Assembly: GCA_022376925.1 (NCBI GenBank)
Contig: JAIOJX010000032.1
Span: 105,268,794-105,332,793 of the forward strand
Reading direction: 5' to 3'
Length of the DNA: 64,000 bases
Source: Tragulus kanchil
Taxonomy: Eukaryota; Chordata; Mammalia; Artiodactyla; Tragulidae
Program-made: the position numbers and the translations under genes
The notes under the pieces: generated by a model
Database searches by the model: none
Seen by the model: the letters and a program-made list of their open reading frames with translations, nothing else
Told to the model about the DNA's origin: nothing
Shown: positions 1 to 11,190 of the stretch, piece by piece
Position numbering within the stretch: the first letter of the stretch is position 1
Layout: each line of letters starts with the position of its first letter

Positions 1-172
1 GTGTATTTTTTTGTTGTGGCACATGAGCTCCGGAGCACGCAGACTCAGTAGTTGCTGGGCTTTGTTGCTCCATGGCATGTGGGATCTTAGCTCCCCAACC
101 AGGGAACCCACATCCCCTGCTTTGCAAGGCAGAGTCTTAACCACTGGACCACCAGAGAAGTTCCTCCCTTAG
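1..172 (-). mobile_element. CHR-type tRNA-derived SINE, cut by the window edge
   Basis: Read on the minus strand the head is CTTCTCTGGTGGTCCAGTGG followed by a tRNA-like B box region, a GGGAACTAAGATCCCACATGCC-like body and repeated 'CAACTACTGAG' units. These are the hallmarks of CHR-type cetartiodactyl SINEs. The A-rich 3' end lies at or beyond base 1, so the element is truncated by the window. Confidence 0.75.
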
Positions 173-1162
173 TGTTTTATGAGTCTTTCACCTATATTCC
201 TATCTTCAGAAATGCTACTCTTCAAGGACCATTAAATTCCTGACTTCGTGTAACCAGAGTCAGACCCTGTATCTATTGCCTTGTGTTTTAACTATCAGGT
301 TTTGTGGCTTGACTGTGCCTGGTACTTGGATGAGCCTGATCTTCCTTCAAGATGGTGTAGATCACTGGATTCTTTTCCTGAATGGTCATTAGCTTAGAAT
401 AGTCTCTCAAACTCCCTTAAAATTCCCTTTCCGACTTTAATCCCCTAGTGGGATTTCTAAATTATTTAACTATCCTACTCTATCCCTACCATTTTTAAAA
501 GAAAAGATTCCTTTCCTCTAGTAAACTAGATCTAGAGAAGTCTGGGAAGGCTTCGTGGAGGAGGTGACATTTGAACTGGGGCCTTTATGTTTTTCTAGGG
601 CTGTATGCTGTACGAGTTCAAGTGCTGCCATTCACAAGGTAGTCTCTGTGACTACTTTGTGACCCCTTGCAGCTGTGCAGGGCAACTCTGAGTTCTTCAC
701 AGAGAAATGGAGAAGGTGCCCCTATTAGTTGTGGCTGTTTAACAAATCACCTCCCAAATTCAGCAGTTGGTTTAAAACAATAAACATTTACAGGTCAGCT
801 GGCTAGTTCTTCTGAACTCAGGTGGGCTTATTTCCACACCTGAGTCACCTGTTGAGCCAACGACAGGGTGATCAAACATCCTGGTTTGCCTTGGACTATC
901 CCCGATAGCGCTGAAAGACCCCTGTCCTGAGTGGTCCCTCAATCCTGGGCAAACCGAAGCAGCTGGTCAGCCTGCATCACTAGGGCTGTCAGGTCTAGGC
1001 GGGCCTGGGTGAGGATGGCTGTGACCTCTCTCTGATGGGGACTAGCCTAGGTAGTCCTCACGACAGCAATGACAGGAGTCCAAGAGAGCAAGTGGACACC
1101 TGCGAGTCCTCTTAAGGTTGAGGCTCAGAACCAGATTGCTGTCACTTCCTTCCCATCTTATT
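173..1162. other. Gene-less upstream sequence with one ancient-repeat-like patch
   Basis: No supported gene. Around 720-860 a stretch with 'TTAACAAATCACCTCCCAAA' and 'TTTAAAACAATAAACATTTA' resembles a common old mammalian interspersed repeat, which I do not name. The rest looks like unique intergenic sequence. Confidence 0.5.
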
Positions 1163-1357
1163 GGACTTCCCTGGTGGCTCATACGGTAAAGAATTTGCCT
1201 GCAGTGTGGTAGGCCTGGATTTGATCCCTGGGTTGGGAAGATCCCCCTGGAGAAGGGGAAAGTTACCCACTCCAGGGTCTTGCCTGGAGAATTCCATTAC
1301 CTATCCATGGGTCACAAAGAGTCAGACATAACTGAGCGACTTCATTTTCACTTTTCA
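1163..1357 (+). mobile_element. Bov-tA type SINE
   Basis: Starts with GGACTTCCCTGGTGGCTCA, then GTAAAGAATTTGCCTGCAG and a B-box-like GATTTGATCCCTGGG. It continues with the Bov-tA body (GGAGAATTCCAT, CAAAGAGTCAGACATAACTG, AGCGACTT). The divergence is typical of an old copy. Confidence 0.88.
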
Positions 1358-1479
1358 CATCATACTGATAAAAGCAAGTCATAAGACTGGGATAGAAAAA
1401 TGGCCTCTCCCTTTTAATGGGAAATGCACATTGCAAGGGGCATTGATATGGGAACAAAGGTGGAAAAGCGGGGCCAGCT

Positions 1480-1612
1480 TTGTAATCACACTGTCACAGC
1501 AGAGTCTTGACTGAGGTGTAGCCATAAGCCCAGCTGGCCTGTAAATGGTTATTATTTTAAACCAGCTCCTGAATTTGGGAAGTGGTTTGTTACATAGCAA
1601 AACCTAACTGAT
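1480..1612 (+). mobile_element. Possible 3' end of an ancient MaLR-like LTR
   Basis: The tail 'GGTTTGTTACATAGCAAAACCTAACTGATAC' pattern (read in two parts, 1581-1612) matches the usual 3' end of MLT/MST-type LTRs in general form. It is degraded and non-coding. Family assignment is by eye only. Confidence 0.4.
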
Positions 1613-1717
1613 ACCCCCACATCTCATGAGGCATATTTGGGGAGTGGAAGGAATTCAGTGTGACTGGAGCACAGTGGGCTGTCAGAAGATGAGACAGAGA
1701 TAAGAATGCCCGAGTTG

Positions 1718-1974
1718 GGGCTTCCCTGGTGGTCCAGTGGGTAAGGACATCACCTTGTAGTGCAAGGGGTGGCGGTTCGATCCCTGGCCTGGGAAGATCC
1801 CATGTGCCACAGAGCAGCTGGACCGATGTGTCCAACTACTGAGCCAGGGCTCTGGAGCGCATGCACTCGGCAGATAGAGGCCACTGCGATGGGAGGCCCA
1901 CACAGGCCAAAGAACAAAGATGGAAATAAATGAAAGACCAATAGAAGTGGCGAAAAAAAAAAGAAAAAGAATGG
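1718..1974 (+). mobile_element. tRNA SINE of the CCAATAGAAGTGGCC-tail subfamily, short tail
   Basis: Begins GGGCTTCCCTGGTGGTCCAG, with A-box-like TGGTCCAGTGGG and B-box GGTTCGATCCC. The body runs through GATGTGTCCAACTACTGAG and GGCCAAAGAACAAAGATGG, then GAAAGACCAATAGAAGTGGC and an A-rich tail. It is flanked by an imperfect target-site duplication (about AAGAATGCCCGAGT on the left and AAGAATGGCTGAGT on the right). A member of the same subfamily as the cluster near 17-20 kb. Confidence 0.82.
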
Positions 1975-2402
1975 CTGAGTCTGTGTTTTCTCGTCTTCTA
2001 AAATGGCAGATGAGGGCAATAGGAGGCAGACCATGATTCCTTTATGCAGATGAGAAAGACTGAGGCCCAGAGACGGCAGGCAGGCACCCAAGATCACACA
2101 GCACAGGTAGGGACTATAGGGATTTTCCTACTGGGCCAAAGGAGGCCATGGGAGGAACGGGGGCTTGATGGTACTTTTGCAATCTCCTACTTAAGACTAA
2201 GAAGCCGTCAAGTGTTCATAAAAGCACAGGGCGTGGATGGCTTGATAGAGATGGTGGGTGTTGGAATCCCTAAAACTCCGCTGGCACTCACCCTTCATTC
2301 AGAAGGACTGTGATTATTTATTCTTTGAATTTAAATGATTGAGTTTTTTCCTTCCAAATATACCCTGAGGCTCACTCTATATCATTAGTAGCAAATGGAT
2401 TT
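1975..2402. other. Gene-less stretch with a MIR-like fragment
   Basis: Around 2044-2108 the string 'GAGAAAGACTGAGGCCCAGAGA' followed by 'CCAAGATCACACAGC' has the MIR core layout on the + strand. Nothing else is recognised. Confidence 0.5.
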
Positions 2403-4717
2403 GCAGGTGTATAATTAGGCTGGAAAATTATAGACAGCCTGAAGCCTTGACCATGATTCTCCTACCTCCTGGGGAGGCCCCCAGGCCAGGAAATCAGGCC
2501 AGTTCCTGGGAAAGGGCCTTCCTGCTAATGAACTGGCCAACCATGTCCCTGTAAATCCACGGATCCATCACTAAATTGCCGCGTGGCCCTGCTCCCTGGG
2601 CCTCAGGCTCCTGGTCTGTAATGTGAAAGAGGGAACGAAGGGAGAAGCAGGTGGTGGGATTTGAGATGGCAAGCAGGCTTGGCAGTGGCGGGGCCCACCC
2701 TGAGCTAAGCTAAGGACATCACAGGCCCCAGAGGGGCGGTGAGGAGCTGGGTGGCCTGTGGAGCCGGTTGAAGACAGGAGAGGCTTTGCCCTCTCTTGGA
2801 AAGAGCAGGTGATACTCTCCTTTGACCAACAAGCTTATTGTGTGCCTGACTGCAGGAAGTCTCCACGACTCACTTCGGCTTCTCCGCACTCCTGGAGGGG
2901 GCGTTCGCTACTCTGATGGACAGACAGACCAGGGAAGCGACTGTCCTATATTACACAGCAGGTATGAAGCCCGAGCAGTCTGACTCAGCTTCCTGGCTCT
3001 TTCCACAAACCTGCTGAGGGTCTGCAGCTGCCCTCCCACCTCCACCTGCGCAGCCCTGAGGCAGATGCGCCCCACTGGCCCTGCAGACACACCCTCTGCC
3101 TGCCCTCTGCCCCACCATCTGCATCCCCTGAGCCCCCTCACCTCTGCCTTCTGGTTCCATGGGAAGCAGCAGCAGGAGCCTGGAGGGTGGAGGGTGGAGG
3201 GGAGACTGGGGACTTGTTCCCCGCCCCCTCCCTGCCGGGCCAGGTCGCACCCTCCCTCAGTCAGGTGCCACTCTCCCAAAGCCTCCACCTTCAGGGGCCT
3301 GGGCAGGGCTGCCTGTACAGCTCTGCAGGCACTGACTGCCCCCCACTATTTGTAGGGTTAGGGTGTTTCATCACCCCAAACCCATCATTAAACTCACTTC
3401 TATCAGGACTCTAAGAGGGCCTTGGCAGAGACTCAGCCCCCTACAAGGCTACTCCTGCCCCAAAGAGCTCTGTGCTGGATCACCCATAATCCCTCTTCTG
3501 TCCTCTCCCTGTCCTCAAGGCCTTGCCCTGTGGACACAGTTGCTCGGGGTTGGGAGGAAAGCAGGTGTATAATTAGGCTGGAAAATTATAGACAGCCTGA
3601 AGCCTTGACCATGATTCTCCTACCTCCTGGGGAGGCCCCCAGGCCAGGAAATCAGGCCAGTTCCTGGGAAAGGGCCTTCCTGCTAATGAACTGGCCAACC
3701 ATGTCCCTGTAAATCCACGGATCCATCACTAAATTGCCGCGTGGCCCTGCTCCCTGGGCCTCAGGCTCCTGGTCTGTAATGTGAAAGAGGAACGAAGGGA
3801 GAAGCAGGTGGTGGGATTTGAGATGGCAAGCAGGCTTGGCAGTGGCGGGGCCCACCCTGAGCTAAGCTAAGGACATCACAGGCCCCAGAGGGGCGGTGAG
3901 GAGCTGGGTGGCCTGTGGAGCCGGTTGAAGACAGGAGAGGCTTTGCCCTCTCTTGGAAAGAGCAGGTGATACTCTCCTTTGACCAACAAGCTTATTGTGT
4001 GCCTGACTGCAGGAAGTCTCCACGACTCACTTCGGCTTCTCCGCACTCCTGGAGGGGGCGTTCGCTACTCTGATGGACAGACAGACCAGGGAAGCGACTG
4101 TCCTATATTACACAGCAGGTATGAAGCCCGAGCAGTCTGACTCAGCTTCCTGGCTCTTTCCACAAACCTGCTGAGGGTCTGCAGCTGCCCTCCCACCTCC
4201 ACCTGCGCAGCCCTGAGGCAGATGCGCCCCACTGGCCCTGCAGACACACCCTCTGCCTGCCCTCTGCCCCACCATCTGCATCCCCTGAGCCCCCTCACCT
4301 CTGCCTTCTGGTTCCATGGGAAGCAGCAGCAGGAGCCTGGAGGGTGGAGGGTGGAGGGGAGACTGGGGACTTGTTCCCCGCCCCCTCCCTGCCGGGCCAG
4401 GTCGCACCCTCCCTCAGTCAGGTGCCACTCTCCCAAAGCCTCCACCTTCAGGGGCCTGGGCAGGGCTGCCTGTACAGCTCTGCAGGCACTGACTGCCCCC
4501 CACTATTTGTAGGGTTAGGGTGTTTCATCACCCCAAACCCATCATTAAACTCACTTCTGTCAGGACTCTAAGAGGGGCCTTGGCAGAGACTCAGCCCCCT
4601 ACAAGGCTACTCCTGCCCCAAAGAGCTCTGTGCTGGATCACCCATAATCCCTCTTCTGTCCTCTCCCTGTCCTCAAGGCCTTGCCCTGTGGACACAGTTG
4701 CTCGGGGTTGGGAGGAA
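2403..4717. repeat. Tandem duplication A (unit about 1158 bp, two copies)
   Basis: Copy 1 is 2403-3560 and copy 2 is 3561-4717, head to tail. All three edges carry GCAGGTG (2403, 3561 and 4718), so the breakpoints share 7 bp. Differences seen by eye include GAGGGAACG versus GAGGAACG, TATCAGG versus TGTCAGG and AGAGGGCC versus AGAGGGGCC, that is, SNP-like and homopolymer changes. The unit holds no recognised gene; the paired open frames inside it are shadows. The pattern fits unmerged overlapping contig ends or a recent duplication. Confidence 0.95.
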
Positions 4718-5138
4718 AGCAGGTGATCACATTGGCTCCCAGCAAAGAGGAGTTTTCCACCCCTTGGTCCCTGCAAATCTCCAGGGCCAGAACTTAATAT
4801 TTCCCTTTAATCAGCTTTCCTTTCTGTCAAAACTTTTAAAAAATTGAATCTGAGTTTTTAACATAAATTTTTGATTTTAGAACAGTTTTCGATTTACAGG
4901 AATATTGTGAAGATAGTTCAGAGATTGACCGACTCTCAAACTTATTTTAAAAGGAAACATTTTCATTATTCCTCCAAGTGAAATCAGCATGACTTGCCTC
5001 AGATAGACTTTCATCTTAAAAATGAGCGCTGAAAACTAAACAATGTTATTAAATTTTTAAAATTAGCCTAAAACATGAACAGCCCAATAGAAGTATGAAT
5101 AAATCGGATTGATTTATAATGCATTTTGCCTGCAGCAT

Positions 5139-5164
5139 TTGTGTGTGTGTGTGTGTGTGCGTGT
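5139..5164. repeat. (TG)n microsatellite
   Basis: About 12 uninterrupted GT units and a terminal GC/GT variant at 5139-5164. Confidence 0.95.
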
Positions 5165-5576
5165 AGGCAAAAGAGGAGGCAGGATATGAAGCTCTCCCCA
5201 GGGCATCACCAGGCACCAGGCAGTTTGCCCCCGAGAATGCCCTGCCAGAGCGCCCCCAGGAAGGAGCCAGCACAGCACAGCCAGCATTGGTGGAGTGCCA
5301 CCTCTGGTGGGGGCCTTTTTGATGCCTTACCTCTGAACTGTCAGAGCCTCAGGACCACTTGATGAGGTCGTAGTAGGTACTGCTGTTTTCTCAGTCTTTA
5401 GATGGAGACAATGAGGCAGATCAACAAGGTCATCCAAGGCCACAGGCCAGCGCCACACGGAGGCATTTGAGCCCCCAGGCCTGCACTTGACTGTGCTCTG
5501 TTACTGCGCTTGGCTGTGCACTGCTGTCCTCTATCTGTTACTTAGAGCAGAGAAAACAGACTCTCCTCACGCCCCT

Positions 5577-5697
5577 GCGGCCTCCCTGGACCAGAGCAGC
5601 GGCACCAGCCTAGCCTCTGTTCTCTCCCTCCTGGCCGTTCTTGGCTTGCAGCCGCGTGCTCTCAGACACACAGAGCTCTGTCCTGCCCTGTTTGGGG
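5577..5697 (+). repeat. Dispersed repeat, paired with 51453-51572
   Basis: This roughly 120-bp block aligns by eye with 51453-51572 and its duplicate at 52626-52745. Shared strings include CCAGCCT.GCCTCTGTTCTCT and CTCAGACACACAGAGCTCTGT. Identity looks like about 85 percent. It is probably an old interspersed repeat (possibly L2-related), but I do not recognise the family. Confidence 0.6.
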
Positions 5698-6425
5698 ACC
5701 AGCAGGGACACCCACCACGCTTCAGTCCGATTCTCCCCCCACCAGCTCTGCACTCTGAAATTCCTCCATTATACAGCAGAGGTGAAAGACTAGAAAATGA
5801 ACACCTTATCCTTTTCCAAGATTCAGCAGAAGCTAACATTCTCTCTCGACCTGTGTGTGTTCTATTTTGAATTAAAATAGCGCTTTCTTCATGTGTCCTT
5901 GGCAATAATACCAGGCTTGATGTGCTTGCTATTTTTTTCTAAATATATTATCAAATGAATACATTATTGTGAAAAGAAGATGTTTGGTCATGTACCTTCT
6001 AAAATCACCTTGCGCCTCTCTCTAACATGAGCGCCAGACACTGGGGAAATCAGTCGCTAATGTGGGAGGGATCGCCAAGCACCTCTGCTGTAGTTTGCAG
6101 TGAGGATGCCACCCCGGCGCTCCAGCTCCCTCTGGAGGCAGGGCTGGGAGCTATATGTGGAGAGTCCATGGGGTCTGGGTGGGTAAGGCAGGGGCCTCCT
6201 GGGGTCTTCCACCAACCAGGGAAGGGAAGTAGGACAGTGCAGACATGGCTTTGCACTGGCTGCTCTCTGTACTCTGCCTGTGTATTTGGAGGCACCCTCT
6301 GTCCCTTTAAGTGGGTGTCTGCTCAGATATCCCTCTCAGCGGGGCCTGGCTGAGCACCTAGCTACAGCGCCCCCACCTCACTCAACCTGCTTAATTTTTC
6401 TTCAAGCCTTGACACTGTTTTCTAT

Positions 6426-6638
6426 GTGTGTGTGTGCTAAGTCGCTTCAGTCATGTCTGACTTTCTGCGATCCAATGGACGGTAGCCTCCAGACTCCTTT
6501 GTCCGTGAGATTCTTCAGGCAAGAATATTGGAGTGGGTTGCCATTTCCTTCTCCAGGGAATCTTCCCAGCCCGGGAATCCAATCTGTGTCTTCTATTGGC
6601 AGGCGGATTCTTTACCCCTGAGCCACCTGGGAATCCCA
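6426..6638 (-). mobile_element. Bov-tA type SINE (copy 1 of duplication B)
   Basis: Minus-strand Bov-tA: on + it reads CTAAGTCGCTTCAGTCATG, then GACTCCTTTGTCCGTGAGAT, ATTGGAGTGGGTTGCCATTT and ends GAGCCACCTGGGAATCCC, the complement of the tRNA-like head. Preceded by a short TG run at its 3' end, as is usual for Bov-tA. Confidence 0.93.
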
Positions 6639-7528
6639 CTAGGTGTCTAGTCCTGGCCAAAGGAATTTTCTTCCATTGTCTCATTTGTCCCTCCCATGGT
6701 CTATGAGGTGGGACTTCTCCATCCTGGGGAGGACAGGGCCACAGGGAGCAGTACGCCACTTACAGGGTTAGGGGGAGGGTTAGCTCAATTAATGAAGGCA
6801 AAGTGCCTGGAAAAAAGCCTGGCATCCAGCAGGTAATCCACAAGCGCTGGCCATCAACACACACATCAGGCACTTTCACAGCACTGATCTCATATTGGTT
6901 ATCAAATGAGCCCCACCAAGCTGGGAGGGTTTGAAACTTGCTCAAGGTCACAGAGCAAGTGGCTTGGAGAGGATACTTGGATTGGTAGACACGTAGCTTC
7001 TCGTGGGGGATGCTCAGAGCGTCCGTGTTTCCCTCCATGTGTTCCTGACGACAGCCCCAATTCACGGCCTGGAGGACAGAAGTCTTTGCCCAGGTCACCC
7101 AGCTCAGAGTAGGTGCAGAGTCAGGTCTGGAAAAGTCCACAACCCAGGTTCTTGGAATGAAGAAAGTAGTGTGTACTCATTTGGTCATTGTGAGAACACA
7201 GAATAAAAAATAAAATAGTTGCTAACGCTTCCGTAGCCTTTAATGACCACCCAGGGCAGTTCTAAGTATTTCACCCAAGTTAAGTGGTTTCACCCACCCA
7301 TCAGGTTAGTGCTCTATTAGTATCTCCCCATCAAGGGAACCGAGGCCCACAGAGGTCAGCAGTAAGTCAGGAGTGCCAAGCATGTCTGCCTGTGTATTTG
7401 GAGGCACCCTCTGTCCCTTTAAGTGGGTGTCTGCTCAGCCTCTCAGCGGGGCCTGGCTGAGCACCTAGCTACGCCCCCACCTCACTCAACCTGCTTAATT
7501 TTTCTTCAAGCCTTGACACTGTTTTCTA

Positions 7529-7741
7529 TGTGTGTGTGTGCTAAGTCGCTTCAGTCATGTCTGACTTTCTGCGATCCAATGGACGGTAGCCTCCAGACTC
7601 CTTTGTCCGTGAGATTCTTCAGGCAAGAATATTGGAGTGGGTTGCCATTTCCTTCTCCAGGGAATCTTCCCAGCCCGGGAATCCAATCTGTGTCTTCTAT
7701 TGGCAGGCGGATTCTTTACCCCTGAGCCACCTGGGAATCCC
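7529..7741 (-). mobile_element. Bov-tA type SINE (copy 2 of duplication B)
   Basis: Near-identical duplicate of the element at 6426-6638, lying at the corresponding position of the second copy. It is not an independent insertion. Confidence 0.93.
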
Positions 7742-8523
7742 ACTAGGTGTCTAGTCCTGGCCAAAGGAATTTTCTTCCATTGTCTCATTTGTCCCTCCCA
7801 TGGTCTATGAGGTGGGACTTCTCCATCCTGGGGAGGACAGGGCCACGGGGAGCAGTCGCCACTTACAGGGTTAGGGGGAGGGTTAGCTCAATTAATGAAG
7901 GCAAAGTGCCTGGAAAAAAGCCTGGCATCCAGCAGGTAATCCACAAGCGCTGGCCATCAACACACACATCAGGCACTTTCACAGCACTGATCTCATATTG
8001 GTTATCAAATGAGCCCCACCAAGCTGGGAGGGTTTGAAACTTGCTCAAGGTCACAGAGCAAGTGGCTTGGAGAGGATACTTGGATTGGTAGACACGTAGC
8101 TTCTCGTGGGGGATGCTCAGAGCGTCCGTGTTTCCCTCCATGTGTTCCTGACGACAGCCCCAATTCACGGCCTGGAGGACAGAAGTCTTTGCCCAGGTCA
8201 CCCAGCTCAGAGTAGGTGCAGAGTCAGGTCTGGAAAAGTCCACAACCCAGGTTCTTGGAATGAAGAAAGTAGTGTGTACTCATTTGGTCATTGTGAGAAC
8301 ACAGAATAAAAAATAAAATAGTTGCTAACGCTTCCGTAGCCTTTAATGACCACCCAGGGCAGTTCTAAGTATTTCACCCAAGTTAAGTGGTTTCACCCAC
8401 CCATCAGGTTAGTGCTCCTATTAGTATCTCCCCATCAGGGAACCGAGGCCCACAGAGGCTAAGTAACGTGCCAAGGCCACAAGCAGTAGGGTCAGCAGTA
8501 GAGTCAGGAGTTGACTCCAAGCC

Positions 8524-10185
8524 TTTCAGCTCCAGAATCCTTGTCTTCACCCACACTGCATGAAGCCTGTGCTGAACCCCAAAGCCACAGGAGCTCTTCC
8601 CATCAGCTCCCTTGTCAGTGTGTCAGCTGCAGAGCCAGCAATGAGGATGAGGCCCCAGGGATTCCTGTCCCAGGCTACTCCCCCCATCACTCCAGCCCCA
8701 CCCGCAGTCGGGTACACAATCCGTCACCACCGGAAGAGAGAATCAACAGCCTGAGAACAATGCAGGAGCCTCAGCCTCCATCTCCTTAGAAACCCAAGCC
8801 AGAGGCGGCCCAGCTGATACAGGGAAGGAGGAGTCAGCCCAGCTGACACAGGGGAGGAGGCGGTGTTTCCTCCCGCCCTCCATCCTGCAGGGGCTCCCAG
8901 CTCTTGTTCCCCGAGCCTGGACAGGAAACTCTCCAGCAGGCCCCGTGGCTGGCAGTCATGACCACAGCGCCTTCTCCTGTCCTGTATCCCATCCTCCAGG
9001 TCCTCCTGAGTGAGGAGACTTATGACATTGTTCCACTCTGCCCTTTCTGATTTCTGGGTCTTTGCTTGGCTGCCCCCTCTGCCCGAGGGCTCTCCCACAG
9101 CCCTGTGGAAAGTCTTCTTTTCCCTGTGAGCAGTGTGTCCCACATTCCTCTGAAACTTTATGGCCTCCATGGCCTCTTTCATGCCTCATCACCCACCACT
9201 GTGATTGCATGTGCCTCTGTTTCAGTCCCTGGGCTGTCACCTAATACCTTCACACAAGCGCACACTCCCCTCCAAACACATAGCACACTCAGAAACAGGC
9301 AAGTACCGAGAAATGCACACTCTCTTCTCAGCCACACACCCCAAGGCCCACGAACACACCACGAGATGCCCATATATGTGGTTAGCACTTAAGCAGACAA
9401 CAAAGTTACGTCTGTGACTTTATACACACACACACACACACGTGCACGCGCATGCACACACACTCACAGCACACAATCCAAGTGCACAGGGCCAGGCTGC
9501 CCACGGAGAATCCTAGACTGCAGAAATAGCCTTCTGTCCTCCGGAACACACATGTGAAGCTTCAAACGTGCAGAAACATGCACCACCACCCACCTGCGGA
9601 GATGCGTCCATGCTGGAGTCCTTCCCTGGGAGGGCTGCCCGGCTCTGACCTGAGGCTGGGGGAATGTTTCCTCGGAGACAGCCCGGAGCCTGGGGAGCAG
9701 GGCCTGGGAAACCAGGCCACCACCTCCTGCTGGAGCTCACGGCTGGAGGGCAAGATAAATGCTGGGCTCCGGAGTGGAGGGTCCCCAGCGGGCAGTGGGA
9801 GGCTCTTGGGCTGATTCCTGGCTCCTGTTTCCTTCTTGACACTTGGGCTTTCAGACCAGCAAGCTCCTGCCCTCGGGCCAGGCCCCAAGTGGTTCCTCCA
9901 GGTGCCCTTAGCAGGTTTGTCCTTAAATAAAAAGGACCAGGATTTACCAGCCTATGCTTAGCACAGAGCTGGACTGAGAGAACACCACCCCCATGGCCTC
10001 ACGGGGCTCACCCTGGGCCCGGCTTTGACAGTGCAGACACCAGCTGGAGGGATCTTTTGCCACCTGGCACGTAGGATTATTCTGCCCATTTTAAAGGAAT
10101 GGAAGTGGAGGCTTGGAGAGATGAAGGAACTTCCCCGAAGTAACACAGCCAGGGGGCGGTGGGCAGAAATGGAACCGCCTTCCTG
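8524..10185. other. Gene-less stretch with a CA tract and MIR-like piece
   Basis: A long CA-rich region runs from about 9420. A MIR-like fragment sits near 10070-10180 (CCATTTTAAAGGAATGGAAG, CCGAAGTAACACAGCCAGG). Open frames of 60-150 codons on both strands overlap each other and show no family motifs. I see no gene. Confidence 0.5.
9421..9475. repeat. (CA)n microsatellite with purine-pyrimidine extension
   Basis: A run of CA units from 9424 is followed by GTGCACGCGCATGCACAC and further CA units. Alternating purine-pyrimidine over about 50 bp. Confidence 0.9.
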
Positions 10186-10577
10186 AGGACTCTCCTAATC
10201 CCTGGGCTCCCAGGATAGCGCTGGACCACCCTCACCTACTCCTAAGAGAAGCAGCAGGAGTAGGAAGACCCAGGCTGGGGTGGAGCTCCTTTTGTGGGGG
10301 CTGGGGAGGCAGCGAGGCTGACTTTGCTGGGGTTGCCTCTGGGAGGCCAACTCCTTGACGTCTCAGAGGAGGGGCTCCAGGCTTGTATTCCCAGCCCCAT
10401 TTCTGGATTGGAACAAACTGTCACCCAGCTACCAGGCAGAGTCAGCATCCATGGCAGGTTCCTGTGGGACCATGGAGCCCCTGACCTGAAGGGGTTGAGC
10501 ACAAGGGAACAGCTGGAGCCGGTCCCAAGGGTTTCAGAGATTACCACAGGAAACGCTTATAGCTAAGAGACTGCCAT

Positions 10578-10662
10578 GGATCTTCCCTGGTAGCTCCGAC
10601 AGTAAAGAGTGTCTGCAATGCAGGAGACCTGGGTTCAGTCCCTGGGTTGGGAATATCTGTTG
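10578..10662 (+). mobile_element. Partial Bov-tA head (copy 1 of C; copy 2 at 11697-11781)
   Basis: GATCTTCCCTGGTAGCTCC, GTAAAGAGTGTCTGCAATGC and GGGTTCAGTCCCTGGGTTGG give the tRNA-like head of a Bov-tA SINE. The body stops after about 85 bp. The same fragment recurs in copy 2 of duplication C. Confidence 0.75.
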
Positions 10663-10970
10663 GAGTGCTGCCAGTTTTGGGGCTCTAGGATTCCTCGCCA
10701 CCCTTCCGCAGAAGCCCTTGGTGTGACTACAGGCTCGCTGGTCTTTTTTCTTTTTCCTGGACACACAGGAAGACTGCATGTTTCACCTAATTTGCCAAGG
10801 TGACAAAGGCCAGTCACTAGGGTTCTTTGGAAGGAGTGTGAGCAGAAGCAATGTACCAGGCCCAGCTTTAAATCCCCAGTGTGACGCTGTTTGCTTTTTC
10901 TTTGCTTCCCATAGCAACAGTGTGTTGACTTAGATGATATGTAAGGGTCCTGTAAGATGGAAGCGGGGCT

Positions 10971-11190
10971 CCCCAGGTGGCACTAGTGGTAAAGAACCCA
11001 CCTGCCAATGCAGCAGACTGGAGAGACATGAGTTAGATCCCTGGGTCCGGAATATCCCCTGGAGGAGGGCATGGCAACCAGATCCAGTATTCTTGCCTGG
11101 AGAATCCCATGGACAAAGGAGCCGGGCAGGCTGCAGTCCATGGAGTCTCAGAGAGTCAGACAGGGCTTAGTGACTTGGCACACGCACATG
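10971..11190 (+). mobile_element. Bov-tA type SINE (copy 1 of C)
   Basis: Starts GGCTCCCCAGGTGGCACTAG and contains GTAAAGAACCCACCTGCCAA, GAGTTAGATCCCTGGGTC, TATTCTTGCCTGGAGAATCC and CATGGACAAAGGAGCC. It ends in a CA-rich tail (GGCACACGCACATG). Confidence 0.92.

Larger units (their letters stand above)
4718..6272. other. Gene-less stretch: old L1 scrap, TG tract, MIR-like piece
   Basis: Around 4855-4930 'TTTTAGAACAGTTTTCGATT' with 'ATTGTGAAGATAGTTCAGAG' resembles an old LINE-1 minus-strand 3' region. A MIR-like fragment lies near 5380-5475. No gene is supported; the longer frames at 5487-5905 coincide with a dispersed repeat and have no protein-like signature. Confidence 0.5.
6273..8523. repeat. 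Tandem duplication B (unit about 1112-1139 bp)
   Basis: Copy 1 is 6273-7384 and copy 2 is 7385 to about 8523. Copy 2 has the longer and more plausible tail (CTAAGTAACGTGCCAAGGCCAC, about 8459-8480). Copy 1 jumps from CAGAGG straight to TCAGCAGTAAGTCAGGAG and then garbled GTGCCAAGCATG at the junction. Near the start of copy 2, GCTCAGATATCCCTCTCAGC is shortened to GCTCAGCCTCTCAGC. Errors therefore cluster at the internal junction. Confidence 0.93.
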
